Program-made: the position numbers and the translations under genes
The notes under the pieces: generated by a model
Told to the model about the DNA's origin: nothing
The model's database searches: none
The model's input: only the letters and a program-made list of their open reading frames with translations
NCBI RefSeq assembly: GCF_025642785.1
Contig: NZ_JANZKU010000011.1
Location: 1-64,000 of the forward strand
Direction of reading: 5' to 3'
Length of the DNA stretch: 64,000 nt
Origin: Pseudomonas sp. RIT-PI-AD
GTDB taxonomy: Bacteria > Pseudomonadota > Gammaproteobacteria > Pseudomonadales > Pseudomonadaceae
In this document: positions 37,864 to 46,841 of the stretch, one piece after another
Layout of the letters: each line of letters begins with the position of its first letter
Numbering within the stretch: the stretch's first letter is position 1

Positions 37864-38373
37864 TCAGCCGCAGGTGACGCTCAGGGCTTTCGCTGGCCCG
37901 TGCCTAGCCCGCCTCCGCGACGGCTGCGGAGGCGGCACGCCCAGCTCGTTGCGGATCAGCGTGACCAGTACCGAGGGATCGACCGGTTCGAGCAGGAAGT
38001 CCACCACCTTCATGTGCATCGCCTCAATGGCGTCTTCCACCGCGGCGTCGCCGGAAAGGATGATCACCGGCAAGGTGGCCCGCGCCGATCGGCGCACCTG
38101 GCGCACCAGCTCCAGGCCGTCGCTGTCGCCATGCAGGCGCAGGGCATTCACCAGCAGGCCGATGGAGGGCCGCGTCGCCAGCAACGCCATGGCCTCTTCG
38201 ACACTGCCCGCGGTCATGCAGGCGATGCCCTGATCGATGATCCATTCGGCCAGGTCGGCGCGGGTGGACTCTTCTTCGTCCACCAGCAGTACGCCGGGGT
38301 GTGCGCTGGGAAGGCGCACGATATCGTCCAACGCGCGAAGCTCCTCTTCGCTCAGCAAATCGCCGTAACTCAT
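37864..38373 (-). CDS. Degenerate response-regulator receiver protein
   Basis: A 169-residue protein with a CheY-like receiver (about residues 26-145) and no output domain. The acidic pocket (VDEEES, Asp32/Glu33) and the switch residue (LSGD, Ser107) are kept. The phosphoacceptor site reads LLVNALRL, where the canonical LLVTDVRL Asp aligns to Ala77 and the neighbour is Asn76. The conserved Lys of FLxKP is Glu129 (FLLEP). It should therefore not be phosphorylated in the usual way; it may be a pseudo-receiver. It is divergent from the cNMP/CBS/DUF294 gene, whose activity it might affect (inference). Confidence 0.82.
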   Translation of the reverse strand: MSYGDLLSEEELRALDDIVRLPSAHPGVLLVDEEESTRADLAEWIIDQGIACMTAGSVEEAMALLATRPSIGLLVNALRLHGDSDGLELVRQVRRSARATLPVIILSGDAAVEDAIEAMHMKVVDFLLEPVDPSVLVTLIRNELGVPPPQPSRRRARHGPAKALSVTCG

Positions 38374-38601
38374 GGAAAGCCCTCATCGCGTCCTCGGACG
38401 CGCGTCCCGCACAAAACCGGGGGTGCGCGGGTTACCGCTGGTGGGATGCGCGGCGCGGGTCTAGAGTTCCCGATTGGCCGGGGTTCGCTGCCGAACGGTC
38501 GCGAATCCGCGCGGATAGCGGCTTTTTTAGACTTACGTCCAATGGGCGCGGCGCCACACGCCGCGCAGCATGCATTTTCAGCCACCCCTGCGGGTACGGG
38601 T

Positions 38602-40548
38602 ATGAACGAAGCGAAGGATATCGCCCAGGCGGGCAAGCTCGCGGTGATGCAGAACGTCCGCGGCACCATGGAATTCCTGCAGAAGTACCCGCCGTTCAAC
38701 CAGATGGAAGGCGCCCACCTGGCCTATCTGGTGGAAAACTGCCGGTTGCGTTTCTACGCCGCCGGCGAGTCCATCATCAAGCCGGAAAACGGCGCGGTGG
38801 AGCACTTCTACATCGTCAAGCAGGGCCGGGTGGTGGGCGAACGGCCGCAGGCCGCGCGACGCGACGACGGCAGCACCTTCGAAATCGCCAGCGGCGAGTG
38901 CTTTCCCCTCGCCGCCCTGCTCGGCGAGCGCGCCACCCGTACCGAGCACCTGGCCGGCGAGGACACCTTCTGCCTGCTGCTGGACAAGCGCGCCTTCGTC
39001 AAGCTGTTCACCCTCTCGACCGCCTTCCGCGACTTCGCCCTGCGCGGCGTCAGCGGCCTGCTGGACCAGGTGAACCAGCAGGTGCAGGCGCGCGCGGCGG
39101 AAACCCTCGGCGCGCAGTATTCCCTGGAAACCCCACTGTCCGAGCTGGCGGTGCGCCAGCCGGTCACCTGCGGCCCGGCGCTGCCGCTGCGCGAAGCGGT
39201 GCGGCTGATGCACGAGCAGCAGGTCGGCAGCATCGTGGTGGTGTCGCCGGAACAGCGCCCCCTGGGCATCTTCACCCTGCGCGACCTGCGCGGGCTGGTG
39301 GCCGACCCGACCACCGACATCGGCGCCGAGCTGGCGCGCCCCATCGCCGACGCCATGACCCAGGCGCCCTACCACCTGGGCCCGCAGGCGACCGCCTTCG
39401 ACGCCGCCATCGCCATGACCGAGCGGCACATCGCCCATGTCTGCCTGGTGGCCGACGAGCGCCTGCTGGGGGTGGTGTCCGAACGCGACCTGTTCTCCCT
39501 GCAACGGGTCGACCTGGTGCACCTGGCCCGCACCATCCGCCACGCCGGCCGGGTGGAAACGCTTTCCGCCCTGCGCAGCGACATCCGCCAACTGGTGGAC
39601 CGGATGCTCGCCCACGGCGCCAGCTCCACCCAGATAACCCACCTGATCACCCTGCTCAACGACCACACCGTCTGCCGGGTGATCGAGCTGGCCCTCGAGG
39701 CCCTGGGCGATCCTGGCATCGCCTTCACCTGGCTGAGCTTCGGCAGCGAGGGGCGCCGCGAGCAGACCCTGCACACCGACCAGGACAACGGCATGCTGTT
39801 CGAGGCCGCCGACGCGGTGGAGGCGGCCGAGGCCCGGCGACGCCTGCTGCCGCTGGCCGAGCGGATCAACCAGGACCTGGCGCGCTGCGGCTTCAGCCTG
39901 TGCAAGGGGCAGATCATGGCCGGCAACCCGCAGCTGTGCCTGTCCCGCGCCGAATGGACGCGGCGCTTCTCCAGTTTCGTCCGCGAAGCCACACCGGAAA
40001 ACCTGCTGGGGTCGAGCATCTTCTTCGACCTGCGCGCCATCTGGGGCCCCGCCGAGGGCTGCGAGCAGGTGCGCCGCCAGATGCTCGCCGAGGTCGCCGA
40101 CAACAGCGCCTTCCAGCGCCTGATGGCGGAGAACGCCCTGCGCCAACGCCCGCCGGTGGGGCGTTTCCGCGATTTCGTGGTGGCGCGCAAGGGCGCCGAG
40201 AAAGACACCCTGGACCTCAAGGCCCAGGGCCTGACGCCGTTCGTCGACGGCGCCCGCCTGCTCGCCCTGGCCCACGGCGTGGAAGCCGTCGGCACCCTGG
40301 AGCGCCTGCGCCGCCTGATGGAGCTGGAGGTGATCGACGCCCAGGACGGCGCCGCCTACATCGAGGCCTATCACTTCATCCAACTGGTGCGCATGCAGCA
40401 GCACCAGCAACAGGCGCGGCAGAACCTGCCCTACGGCAACCGCCTGGACCCGGACAGCCTCAACCACCTGGACCGGCGCATCCTGCGCGAATCCTTCCGC
40501 CAGGCGCAGCGCCTGCAAACCAGCCTGGCGCTGCGCTACCAGCTATGA
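38602..40548 (+). CDS. cNMP-binding/CBS/DUF294 nucleotidyltransferase-like signalling protein
   Basis: A 648-residue protein. Residues about 25-145 are a cyclic-nucleotide-binding-like domain, about 170-290 a CBS pair (MHEQQVGSIVVV; ERHIAHVCLV), about 300-440 a DUF294 nucleotidyltransferase-like domain with GSEGRREQ (about 381-388) and TDQDNG (two metal acids), and the remainder a DUF294 C-terminal helical domain. This layout resembles the GlnD-like regulators linked to acetate transport or unknown signalling. The start MNEAKD is chosen from the first conserved sequence. It overlaps the exonuclease gene by ATGA. Confidence 0.88.
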   Translation: MNEAKDIAQAGKLAVMQNVRGTMEFLQKYPPFNQMEGAHLAYLVENCRLRFYAAGESIIKPENGAVEHFYIVKQGRVVGERPQAARRDDGSTFEIASGECFPLAALLGERATRTEHLAGEDTFCLLLDKRAFVKLFTLSTAFRDFALRGVSGLLDQVNQQVQARAAETLGAQYSLETPLSELAVRQPVTCGPALPLREAVRLMHEQQVGSIVVVSPEQRPLGIFTLRDLRGLVADPTTDIGAELARPIADAMTQAPYHLGPQATAFDAAIAMTERHIAHVCLVADERLLGVVSERDLFSLQRVDLVHLARTIRHAGRVETLSALRSDIRQLVDRMLAHGASSTQITHLITLLNDHTVCRVIELALEALGDPGIAFTWLSFGSEGRREQTLHTDQDNGMLFEAADAVEAAEARRRLLPLAERINQDLARCGFSLCKGQIMAGNPQLCLSRAEWTRRFSSFVREATPENLLGSSIFFDLRAIWGPAEGCEQVRRQMLAEVADNSAFQRLMAENALRQRPPVGRFRDFVVARKGAEKDTLDLKAQGLTPFVDGARLLALAHGVEAVGTLERLRRLMELEVIDAQDGAAYIEAYHFIQLVRMQQHQQQARQNLPYGNRLDPDSLNHLDRRILRESFRQAQRLQTSLALRYQL

Positions 40549-41243
40549 CGCGCTTTCCCTGGCGATGGCGGCGCCGACCGCCCCTCGACCCGGCCCTGCA
40601 AACGCGTCGCGAGCGCCTACCGGAACCGGCCGCCTTCGCCGCGGCGAACCAGCGCCTGGTGGTGCTCGACCTGGAAACCAGCGGCCTCGACCTGCAACGC
40701 GACCACCTGCTGTCCATCGGCGCGGTGGTGATCGAGGAGGGTGCCATCGACTTCGCCCAGCAGTTCGAAACCACCCTGCGCCGCGAGCACGGCAAGCCCG
40801 GCGCCAGCGTGCTGCTGCACGGTCTCGCCCCCAGCGCCCTGGCCGCCGGCGTGGAACCGGCGGAGGGGTTGCTGGCGTTCATGGAGTTCCTCGGCGACAG
40901 CCCGCTGCTGGCGTTCCATGCCGGGTTCGACCGGCACATGCTGGCCCGCGCCCTCAAGGACGACCTCGACCTGCGCCTGCAACACCCCTTCCTCGACATC
41001 GCCGAACTGGCCCCGTTGCTGTGCCCCGAGGCCGGCCTCGAGCGTGGCGGGCTGGACGATTGGGTGGCGCACTTCGACCTCTACGTGCCGCAGCGCCACC
41101 ACGCCAGCGCCGATGCGCTGGTCACCGCGGAGATCGCCTTGATCCTGTTCAGCCGCGCGCGGCGCCGGGGTTTCGAGGATCTGCCGGCGCTGGTCGAGGC
41201 CTGCGCCCGACGCCGGCGGCGCCAGCAAACGCCATCGTTCTGA
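40545..41243 (+). CDS. DnaQ-like 3'-5' exonuclease
   Basis: A 232-residue DEDDh exonuclease. Asp42 and Glu44 (VLDLETSG), Asp129 (FHAGFDRHM), His186 and Asp190 (HHASADA) are intact. Its ATG overlaps the stop of the DUF294 gene (ATGA), so the two are translationally coupled and likely work together. It is shorter than PolIII epsilon (about 245) and has a basic N-terminus. Its substrate in this pairing is not known. Confidence 0.9.
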   Translation: MTRFPWRWRRRPPLDPALQTRRERLPEPAAFAAANQRLVVLDLETSGLDLQRDHLLSIGAVVIEEGAIDFAQQFETTLRREHGKPGASVLLHGLAPSALAAGVEPAEGLLAFMEFLGDSPLLAFHAGFDRHMLARALKDDLDLRLQHPFLDIAELAPLLCPEAGLERGGLDDWVAHFDLYVPQRHHASADALVTAEIALILFSRARRRGFEDLPALVEACARRRRRQQTPSF

Positions 41244-41376
41244 ACGCCCGCGAAGAGCATCCGCCAGGGGCCCGAGCCACCCCGCCCGTTCCGCCAACAC
41301 GCCGCCATCGACCGCGAACGTCACGCTTTCGAGCGCCAGCCGACCACCTGCGATTGCGGCACTTGGCCAGTGTCTG

Positions 41377-41405
41377 CGATTATATTTGCGAATAGTTCTC
41401 GTTTT
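41377..41405 (+). promoter_or_regulatory. Possible Fur-box region before the ECF sigma gene
   Basis: AT-rich GATTATATTTGCGAATAG and following TTCTCG lie 30-55 bases before the GTG start. It is only loosely similar to the 19-bp Fur consensus. Iron repression is expected for this gene type; the site itself is tentative. Confidence 0.3.
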
Positions 41406-41433
41406 TCTGTCCATTCGCGTGGCGGAGGTCACC

Positions 41434-41952
41434 GTGTCAGCAGGGGAATCGCTCGATCACCAACTCGTGGGCTCGCTCTACCGCGACCACCGCGCGTGGC
41501 TGCTCACCTGGCTGCGCAAGAACCTGCACTGCCCGCAGCGCGCCGAGGACCTCAGCCAGGACACCTTCCTGCGCCTGTTGAACAAACAGCAGTTGCCGGC
41601 GCTGCGCGAACCCCGCGCGCTGCTGACCACCATCGCCCGCGGCCTGCTGGTGGATCATTTCCGCCGCAGCGCCCTGGAGCGCAACTACCTCGACGAACTG
41701 GCCCAGCAACCGCCCGCCGAACAGCCGGACGTCGAGGAGCAGGCGCTGTTGCTGGAAGCGTTGCGGGAGATCGACCGCTTGCTCGGCACCCTGTCGAGCA
41801 AGGCGCGCGCGGCTTTCCTCTACAACCGGCTGGATGGCCTCGGCCACGCCGAGATCGCCAACCGCCTGGGGGTCTCGGTGCCGCGGGTGCGCCAGTACCT
41901 CGCCCAGGGCCTGCGCCAGTGCTACGTGGCGCTCTACGGGGAACCGCGATGA
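41434..41952 (+). CDS. fiuI: FecI-family ECF sigma factor, GTG start
   Basis: A 172-residue iron-starvation sigma factor. Region 2 is LVGSLYRDHRAWLLTWLRKNL...EDLSQDTFLRLL and region 4 ALREIDRLLGTLSSKARAAFLYNRLDG...EIANRLGVS. GTG at 41434 preceded by GGAGG at 6 bases sets the start; the ATG 16 codons upstream has no ribosome site. It overlaps fecR by ATGA and precedes a TonB receptor, giving the usual cell-surface signalling trio. PAO1 FiuI (PA0472) is the likely orthologue; the name depends on the ligand. Confidence 0.9.
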   Translation: MSAGESLDHQLVGSLYRDHRAWLLTWLRKNLHCPQRAEDLSQDTFLRLLNKQQLPALREPRALLTTIARGLLVDHFRRSALERNYLDELAQQPPAEQPDVEEQALLLEALREIDRLLGTLSSKARAAFLYNRLDGLGHAEIANRLGVSVPRVRQYLAQGLRQCYVALYGEPR

Positions 41953-42911
41953 GTCCGGCGCACCCGGTATCCGCCCAGGTCCTCGACGAAGCCATCGGCT
42001 GGCAACTGTGCCTCGGCTCGGGCGAAGCCGATCCGCAGCAACGGGCCGCCTTCGCCGACTGGCACGCGGCCCATCCGGAACACGCCCGGGCCTGGGCGCA
42101 ACTGGCCGGGCTCGATCGCCAGCTGGCGGCCGCGAGCGCCACGCCGGCGCGACGCGCCCTGCTGCGCGCCACGCCCACCGCGCGCCGGCTGCGCCTGGGC
42201 GGCGGCGTGCTCGGCCTGCTGCTGGCGGTGGCCCTCGGCCTGGGCCTGCTGGAGCGGCAGCGTCCCCTCGGCGACTGGCTGGCCGATGAAGTCACCGGCG
42301 GCGGCGAACAACGCGAGCTGCTGCTGCCCGATCGCACCCGCGTGCGGCTCAACAGCCGCAGTGCGCTGGACGTGCGTTTCGACGCGCACCAGCGACGGCT
42401 CGTCCTGCGCAGCGGCGAAATTCTGGTGGAAACCGCCCACGGCGACCCGCGACCATTCGTCGTCGGCACCGCGGAAGGCGATCTGCGCGCCCTGGGCACG
42501 CGCTTCCTGGTACGGCGCGAGGCCGGCGCCACCCGCCTGACCGTGTTGCAGTCGGCGGTCGCCGCCCAGCCCGCCGCGGCGGGCACCGAGCGGATCGTCC
42601 CCGAGGGCCAGTGGGTGCTGATGCATGCCGATCGCCTGGAGCCCAGCCAACCGGCGCCGCTGGCGGCGGATGCCTGGAGCCACGGCATGCTGGTGGTGGA
42701 GAACCAGCGCCTCGGCGACCTGCTCGACGCCCTCGGCGAATACCGCGACGGCTACCTGGGCGTGGACCCGGCGATCGCCGACCTGCGCATCAGCGGCAGC
42801 TTCCCGCTGTATGACAGCGATCGCGCACTGGCCGCATTGCCGCCCAGCCTGCCGGTGCGGATCGAACGGCATACCGGCTGGTGGGTGCGAGTGGTCCCGG
42901 CGAAACCCTGA
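41949..42911 (+). CDS. fiuR: FecR-family anti-sigma/signal transducer
   Basis: A 320-residue inner-membrane protein. Residues 1-75 are cytoplasmic (sigma binding, FADWHAAHPEHARAWAQL is the DUF4880 signature). One transmembrane helix lies at about 80-102, then the periplasmic FecR domain (LPDRTRVRLNSRSALDVRF, LRALGTRFLVRR), ending with an STN-like segment (LGEYRDGYLGVDPAIADLRISG). It relays receptor occupancy to the sigma factor. It overlaps the sigma gene by 4 bases. Confidence 0.92.
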   Translation: MSPAHPVSAQVLDEAIGWQLCLGSGEADPQQRAAFADWHAAHPEHARAWAQLAGLDRQLAAASATPARRALLRATPTARRLRLGGGVLGLLLAVALGLGLLERQRPLGDWLADEVTGGGEQRELLLPDRTRVRLNSRSALDVRFDAHQRRLVLRSGEILVETAHGDPRPFVVGTAEGDLRALGTRFLVRREAGATRLTVLQSAVAAQPAAAGTERIVPEGQWVLMHADRLEPSQPAPLAADAWSHGMLVVENQRLGDLLDALGEYRDGYLGVDPAIADLRISGSFPLYDSDRALAALPPSLPVRIERHTGWWVRVVPAKP

Positions 42912-42936
42912 GGATTTCGCGGGGCCGCCGGCTCCC

Positions 42937-42966
42937 GGAAAAATTATTTTTCAGCGGCCCTATCAC
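42937..42966 (+). promoter_or_regulatory. Candidate FecI-type promoter before the TonB receptor
   Basis: GGAAAAAT (about 42937-42944) and CCTATCAC (about 42959-42966), spaced by about 14 bases, in an AT-rich island of otherwise GC-rich spacer. This GGAAAAnnnTTTTT...TATCAC pattern is typical of ECF iron-starvation sigma promoters in pseudomonads. The 114-bp gap between fecR and the receptor supports a separate promoter. Confidence 0.45.
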
Positions 42967-43025
42967 TTTTCCATTCGGCTTCGGCAAGGGAATAACCGAC
43001 CCATACCGCCTCGGAGTCACACCCC

Positions 43026-45434
43026 ATGTCCACCCCGCTCAGTTCCCTGTTCCGCCCGCGTCTGCTGGCCGTCGCCATCGCCCTCGGCGGCCTGCCGCTG
43101 CATGCCCTGGCCGAGAGCCAGGCCTACCGGCTGCCGGCGGCGCCCCTGGCCAACACCCTGAACCGGATCGCCAGCGAAGCGGGGATCGCCCTGAGCATCG
43201 ACCCGGCGCTGACCGCCGGCAAGACCGCCCAGCCGGTACAGGGCGAATACGACGCGCCCGGCGCCCTGCGTGCCGCGCTCAACGGCAGCGGCCTGCAACT
43301 GGTGCACAGCGCCGCCGGCACCTACAGCCTGGCGCCCGCGGTGGAAGGCGACGCCCTGGCGCTGCCGGACGTCAACATCGACGCCCGCGCGGATGCCGTG
43401 GAAGGCAGCGAGGCGGCCGGCTACCGCAGCGAGAACCTGAAGAACGTCGGCGCCCTCGGCGGCATGCGCCTGCAGGACACGCCCTATTCCATAAGCGTGG
43501 TGCCCCAGGAGTTCCTGCAGAACACCCAGTCCACTTCCCTCGACGACGTGTTCAAGCGCAGCCCCTTCACCCAGGTCTATTCGCCGACCGGTGCCGGCTA
43601 TGCCAGCGCGGCGAGCATCCGCGGCTTCGCCAGCGCCGGTAACCTGAGCATCGCCAACGACGGCCTGCGCTTCACCACGGCGTCGGACGGCGGCAACTAC
43701 ATCGAAGAAATGCAGCAGCTGGAAATCGTCACCGGCCTCACCGGTTTCCTCTACGGCCCGGCGACCCCCGGCGGGCTGGCCAACTACGTGCTCAAGCGCC
43801 CCACCTACGAGCGCTACAACAGCGTCACCCTGGGCAACGCCGGCGGCGAGAACTACTACCTGCACGGCGACTTCGGCGGGCCGATCGACAGCGAGAAACG
43901 CTTCGCCTACCGGGTCAACGTGCTGACCCAGGACGGCGAGACCGCCCTCGACCTGCAGAAGCGCCGCCGCGAAATGATCAGCGCGGCGCTGGACTGGAAC
44001 GTCAACGACGACCTCCAGGTGCAGTTCGACGCCTCCCACAAGAAGACCGAGATCCGCGGCCTGACCAGCTACTGGTACATCCCCGACGGCGCCCTGCGCC
44101 CGGACGCCTCGTCGCTGCACAACGACAAGCTCTACAGCCAGAAATGGGCCTTCTCCGACGACGAGAGCGACCGCGTCGGGGCCCGCGCGACCTGGCGCCT
44201 GAACGACGTGTTCACCCTGCGCGGGGCCTTCGCCGCCACCGAGTTCAGCCAGGAATACACCTACACCGGCCCGAGCATCTACAGCCCGGCCGGCTACGTG
44301 CAGGAGCTGTACGCCTTCGCCCCGGAAGACCACGAAGAGAAGTCCGGCTACCTGTTCCTCGACTCCGCCTTCGACACCGGCCCGCTGGGGCACAAGCTCA
44401 CCCTGGGCTATCAGGGCAACACCTCGCGCACCAAGCAGCACATCGACAACGTGCCGTACCCGGGGCCGCAATACGTGTCGGTGGTGGGCACCGTTCCGCT
44501 GAACGAAACCCCGCAGGTGGACAAGCCCGAGTATTCCATCGGCAACCGCTCCAAGCGCCTGGCGTCCACCAGCGAGTCGAACAACTACCTGATCGGCGAC
44601 ATCATCACCTTCAACCCGCAGTGGTCGACCATCCTTGGCCTGACCCATACCCAGATCAAGAGCTACGACAACGACTTCGTCTACGCCACCGCCTTCGGCT
44701 ACGCCGAGACCGGCACCAGCTACGACAAGGCGGAAACCTCGCCGAACATCTCCCTGGTGTACAAGCCGCTGCCCTGGCTGACCACCTACGCCACCTACAT
44801 CGAAGGCCTGCAGGCCGGCGGGATCGCGCCGAGCACCGCGATCAACCGCGGCACGGCGCTGGAACCGCAGGTGAGCGAACAGTACGAGATCGGCGCCAAG
44901 GCCACCCTCGGCGAGACCCTGCTGACCCTGGCGCTGTTCAACATCGAGAAGCCCAACAGCTACGTCAACGCCTACAACCTCTACGTGCAGGACGGTCGCC
45001 AGGAAAACAATGGCCTGGAATTCAGCGTCACCGGCAAGGTGCTGCCGCAGTTGACCCTGCTCGGCGGCTTCACCCTGATCGATCCGCAGATCAAGAAGAC
45101 CAGCGTGGCGGCCAACGAGGGCAACAGACCGACCAACACCGCCTCGCAACTGGCCAAGCTGTATGCCGAGTACGACCTGGGCGCCCTGCCCGGCTTCGCC
45201 CTCACCGGCGGCGCCTACTACACCGGCAAGCAATACGTCGACGAGGCCAACCACACCAGCCTGCCGTCCTTCACCGTGTTCGACGCCGGCGCGCGCTACC
45301 GCACCCGGGTGGCGGAGAACCAGGTGACCTTGCGCGTCAACGTCAACAACCTGAGCAACAAGGAATACTGGCTGAACAGCTCCTACCTCGGCGAACCCCG
45401 CAGCGTGGCCTTCTCCGCGCAGCTGGAATTCTGA
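43026..45434 (+). CDS. fiuA: TonB-dependent siderophore receptor with STN signalling domain
   Basis: An 802-residue outer-membrane receptor. Signal peptide 1-30 (ending ALA), STN domain about 36-90 (YRLPAAPLANTLNRIASEAG), plug with MRLQDTPYSISVVPQEFL, then the 22-strand barrel ending SVAFSAQLEF with the C-terminal Phe required for assembly. The STN domain and upstream sigma/anti-sigma pair show surface signalling. FiuA (ferrichrome) of PAO1 has the same length and gene order; the ligand is inferred. Confidence 0.93.
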   Translation: MSTPLSSLFRPRLLAVAIALGGLPLHALAESQAYRLPAAPLANTLNRIASEAGIALSIDPALTAGKTAQPVQGEYDAPGALRAALNGSGLQLVHSAAGTYSLAPAVEGDALALPDVNIDARADAVEGSEAAGYRSENLKNVGALGGMRLQDTPYSISVVPQEFLQNTQSTSLDDVFKRSPFTQVYSPTGAGYASAASIRGFASAGNLSIANDGLRFTTASDGGNYIEEMQQLEIVTGLTGFLYGPATPGGLANYVLKRPTYERYNSVTLGNAGGENYYLHGDFGGPIDSEKRFAYRVNVLTQDGETALDLQKRRREMISAALDWNVNDDLQVQFDASHKKTEIRGLTSYWYIPDGALRPDASSLHNDKLYSQKWAFSDDESDRVGARATWRLNDVFTLRGAFAATEFSQEYTYTGPSIYSPAGYVQELYAFAPEDHEEKSGYLFLDSAFDTGPLGHKLTLGYQGNTSRTKQHIDNVPYPGPQYVSVVGTVPLNETPQVDKPEYSIGNRSKRLASTSESNNYLIGDIITFNPQWSTILGLTHTQIKSYDNDFVYATAFGYAETGTSYDKAETSPNISLVYKPLPWLTTYATYIEGLQAGGIAPSTAINRGTALEPQVSEQYEIGAKATLGETLLTLALFNIEKPNSYVNAYNLYVQDGRQENNGLEFSVTGKVLPQLTLLGGFTLIDPQIKKTSVAANEGNRPTNTASQLAKLYAEYDLGALPGFALTGGAYYTGKQYVDEANHTSLPSFTVFDAGARYRTRVAENQVTLRVNVNNLSNKEYWLNSSYLGEPRSVAFSAQLEF

Positions 45435-45477
45435 TGCCGCGAGGCCTCCGGCATGACGCCGGGGGCCTGGAGCCCCG

Positions 45478-46587
45478 ATGAAATCGACCACCATCCGGCG
45501 CTGGTCCCAGGTGCACACCTGGAGCAGCCTGATCTGCACCCTGTTCCTGCTGATGCTGGCGCTGACCGGGCTGCCGCTGATCTTCCACCACGAGATCGAC
45601 CAGTTGCTGGGCGATGCCCCGGTGCTGCGCGAACGGCCGGCGGACACCCCGGCGCTCGACCTGCAGGCGCTGGTGGCCGCCGCCGAGGCGCACCGCCCGG
45701 GCGAGGTGGTGCAATACCTCGGCTGGGAGGACGACGAACCGAACGCGGTGATGGCGATCACCGCCGCCCGCGCCGACACCGAGCCGAACGCCTCGCACAC
45801 CTTCCTGCTCGACGCCCGTAGCGGCGAGGCCCTGGAAATGCCCTCGGCCAACGGCGGGCCGATGCTGTTCATCCTGCGCCTGCACGTGGACCTGTTCGCC
45901 GGCCTGCCGGGCAAGCTGCTGCTGGCCGGCATGGGCATCCTGTTCATCGTCGCGCTGGTTTCCGGCACCCTGCTCTACGCGCCCTTCATGCGCCGCCTGG
46001 GGTTCGCCAGCGTCCGCCATGCCCGCGCGGCGCGCACCCGCTGGCTCGACCGGCACAACCTGATCGGCATCGTCACCCTGACCTGGGCGCTGGTGGTCGG
46101 CATCACCGGCGTGTTCAGCGCCTGCGCCGACCTGTTGATCGCCGCCTGGCGCAACGACACCCTGGCGGCCATGGTGGCCCCCTACCGCGACCTGCCGCCG
46201 CCCCGCGAGCGGGCGCCGGTCACCCGCCTGGCGGCCCTCGCCGGCGCGGCGGCGCCGGGCACCCGCCCGGATTTCATCGCCTTCCCCGGCACGCGCTTTT
46301 CCAGCGCGCACCACTACACGGTGTTCATGAAGGGGGCGACGCCGCTTACCTCGCACCTCTGGACCCCGGTGCTGATCGACGCGCAAAGCCTCGCGGTGAC
46401 CGCCGTCGGCGGGCGCCCCTGGTACATGGACGTGCTGGCGATGTCGCAACCGCTGCACTTCGGCGACTACGGCGGCATGCCGATGAAAGTGCTCTGGGCG
46501 CTGCTCGACGGCCTGACCCTGGTGGTGCTCGGCAGCGGCCTCTACCTCTGGTGGGCGCGGCGCCGCGCGAGCCCGGCGCCGCGATGA
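45478..46587 (+). CDS. PepSY-associated membrane protein
   Basis: A 369-residue protein with four transmembrane segments (about 17-38, 150-170, 195-220 and 340-362). PepSY-type regions lie between them (WSQVHTWSSLICTLFLLM at the start; HTFLLDARSGEALEM). These proteins accompany siderophore receptors and are thought to act in periplasmic iron reduction or release. It follows the receptor by 43 bp and overlaps the next gene by ATGA. Confidence 0.88.
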   Translation: MKSTTIRRWSQVHTWSSLICTLFLLMLALTGLPLIFHHEIDQLLGDAPVLRERPADTPALDLQALVAAAEAHRPGEVVQYLGWEDDEPNAVMAITAARADTEPNASHTFLLDARSGEALEMPSANGGPMLFILRLHVDLFAGLPGKLLLAGMGILFIVALVSGTLLYAPFMRRLGFASVRHARAARTRWLDRHNLIGIVTLTWALVVGITGVFSACADLLIAAWRNDTLAAMVAPYRDLPPPRERAPVTRLAALAGAAAPGTRPDFIAFPGTRFSSAHHYTVFMKGATPLTSHLWTPVLIDAQSLAVTAVGGRPWYMDVLAMSQPLHFGDYGGMPMKVLWALLDGLTLVVLGSGLYLWWARRRASPAPR

Positions 46588-46778
46588 CGCGCAAGGCCGG
46601 CTCCTACCGGCGGGTCTTCGCCCTGCCGGCGCTGATCGCCGCCCTCAGCGCCGGCGGGCTGGTGGCCGCCCTGCTCGGCGACGGCCTGTGGGATGCCTGC
46701 GCCTGGGTCGGCCTCGGCATTCCCTGCGTGCTGGGCTTCTGGCCCTTGCTGCGGCGCCGGCCCCGGGGCACCGGCTAG
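46584..46778 (+). CDS. Small two-helix membrane protein coupled to the PepSY gene
   Basis: A 64-residue protein starting at the ATGA overlap. Two hydrophobic helices (about 13-32 and 36-52) and a basic tail (RRRPRGTG). It is probably an inner-membrane accessory of the iron system, without family assignment. Confidence 0.7.
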   Translation: MTRKAGSYRRVFALPALIAALSAGGLVAALLGDGLWDACAWVGLGIPCVLGFWPLLRRRPRGTG

Positions 46779-46841
46779 CGCGTCGAACCGGCGCGCGGTT
46801 CCGGCAGTCCATTACCCCATGCCCACGCCGGGAGGCCTCCC

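Noticed and set aside
43017-45968. 983-codon minus-strand ORF opposite the TonB receptor
   Set aside because: Antisense shadow of a well-supported receptor gene; composition is typical of GC-skewed third frames.
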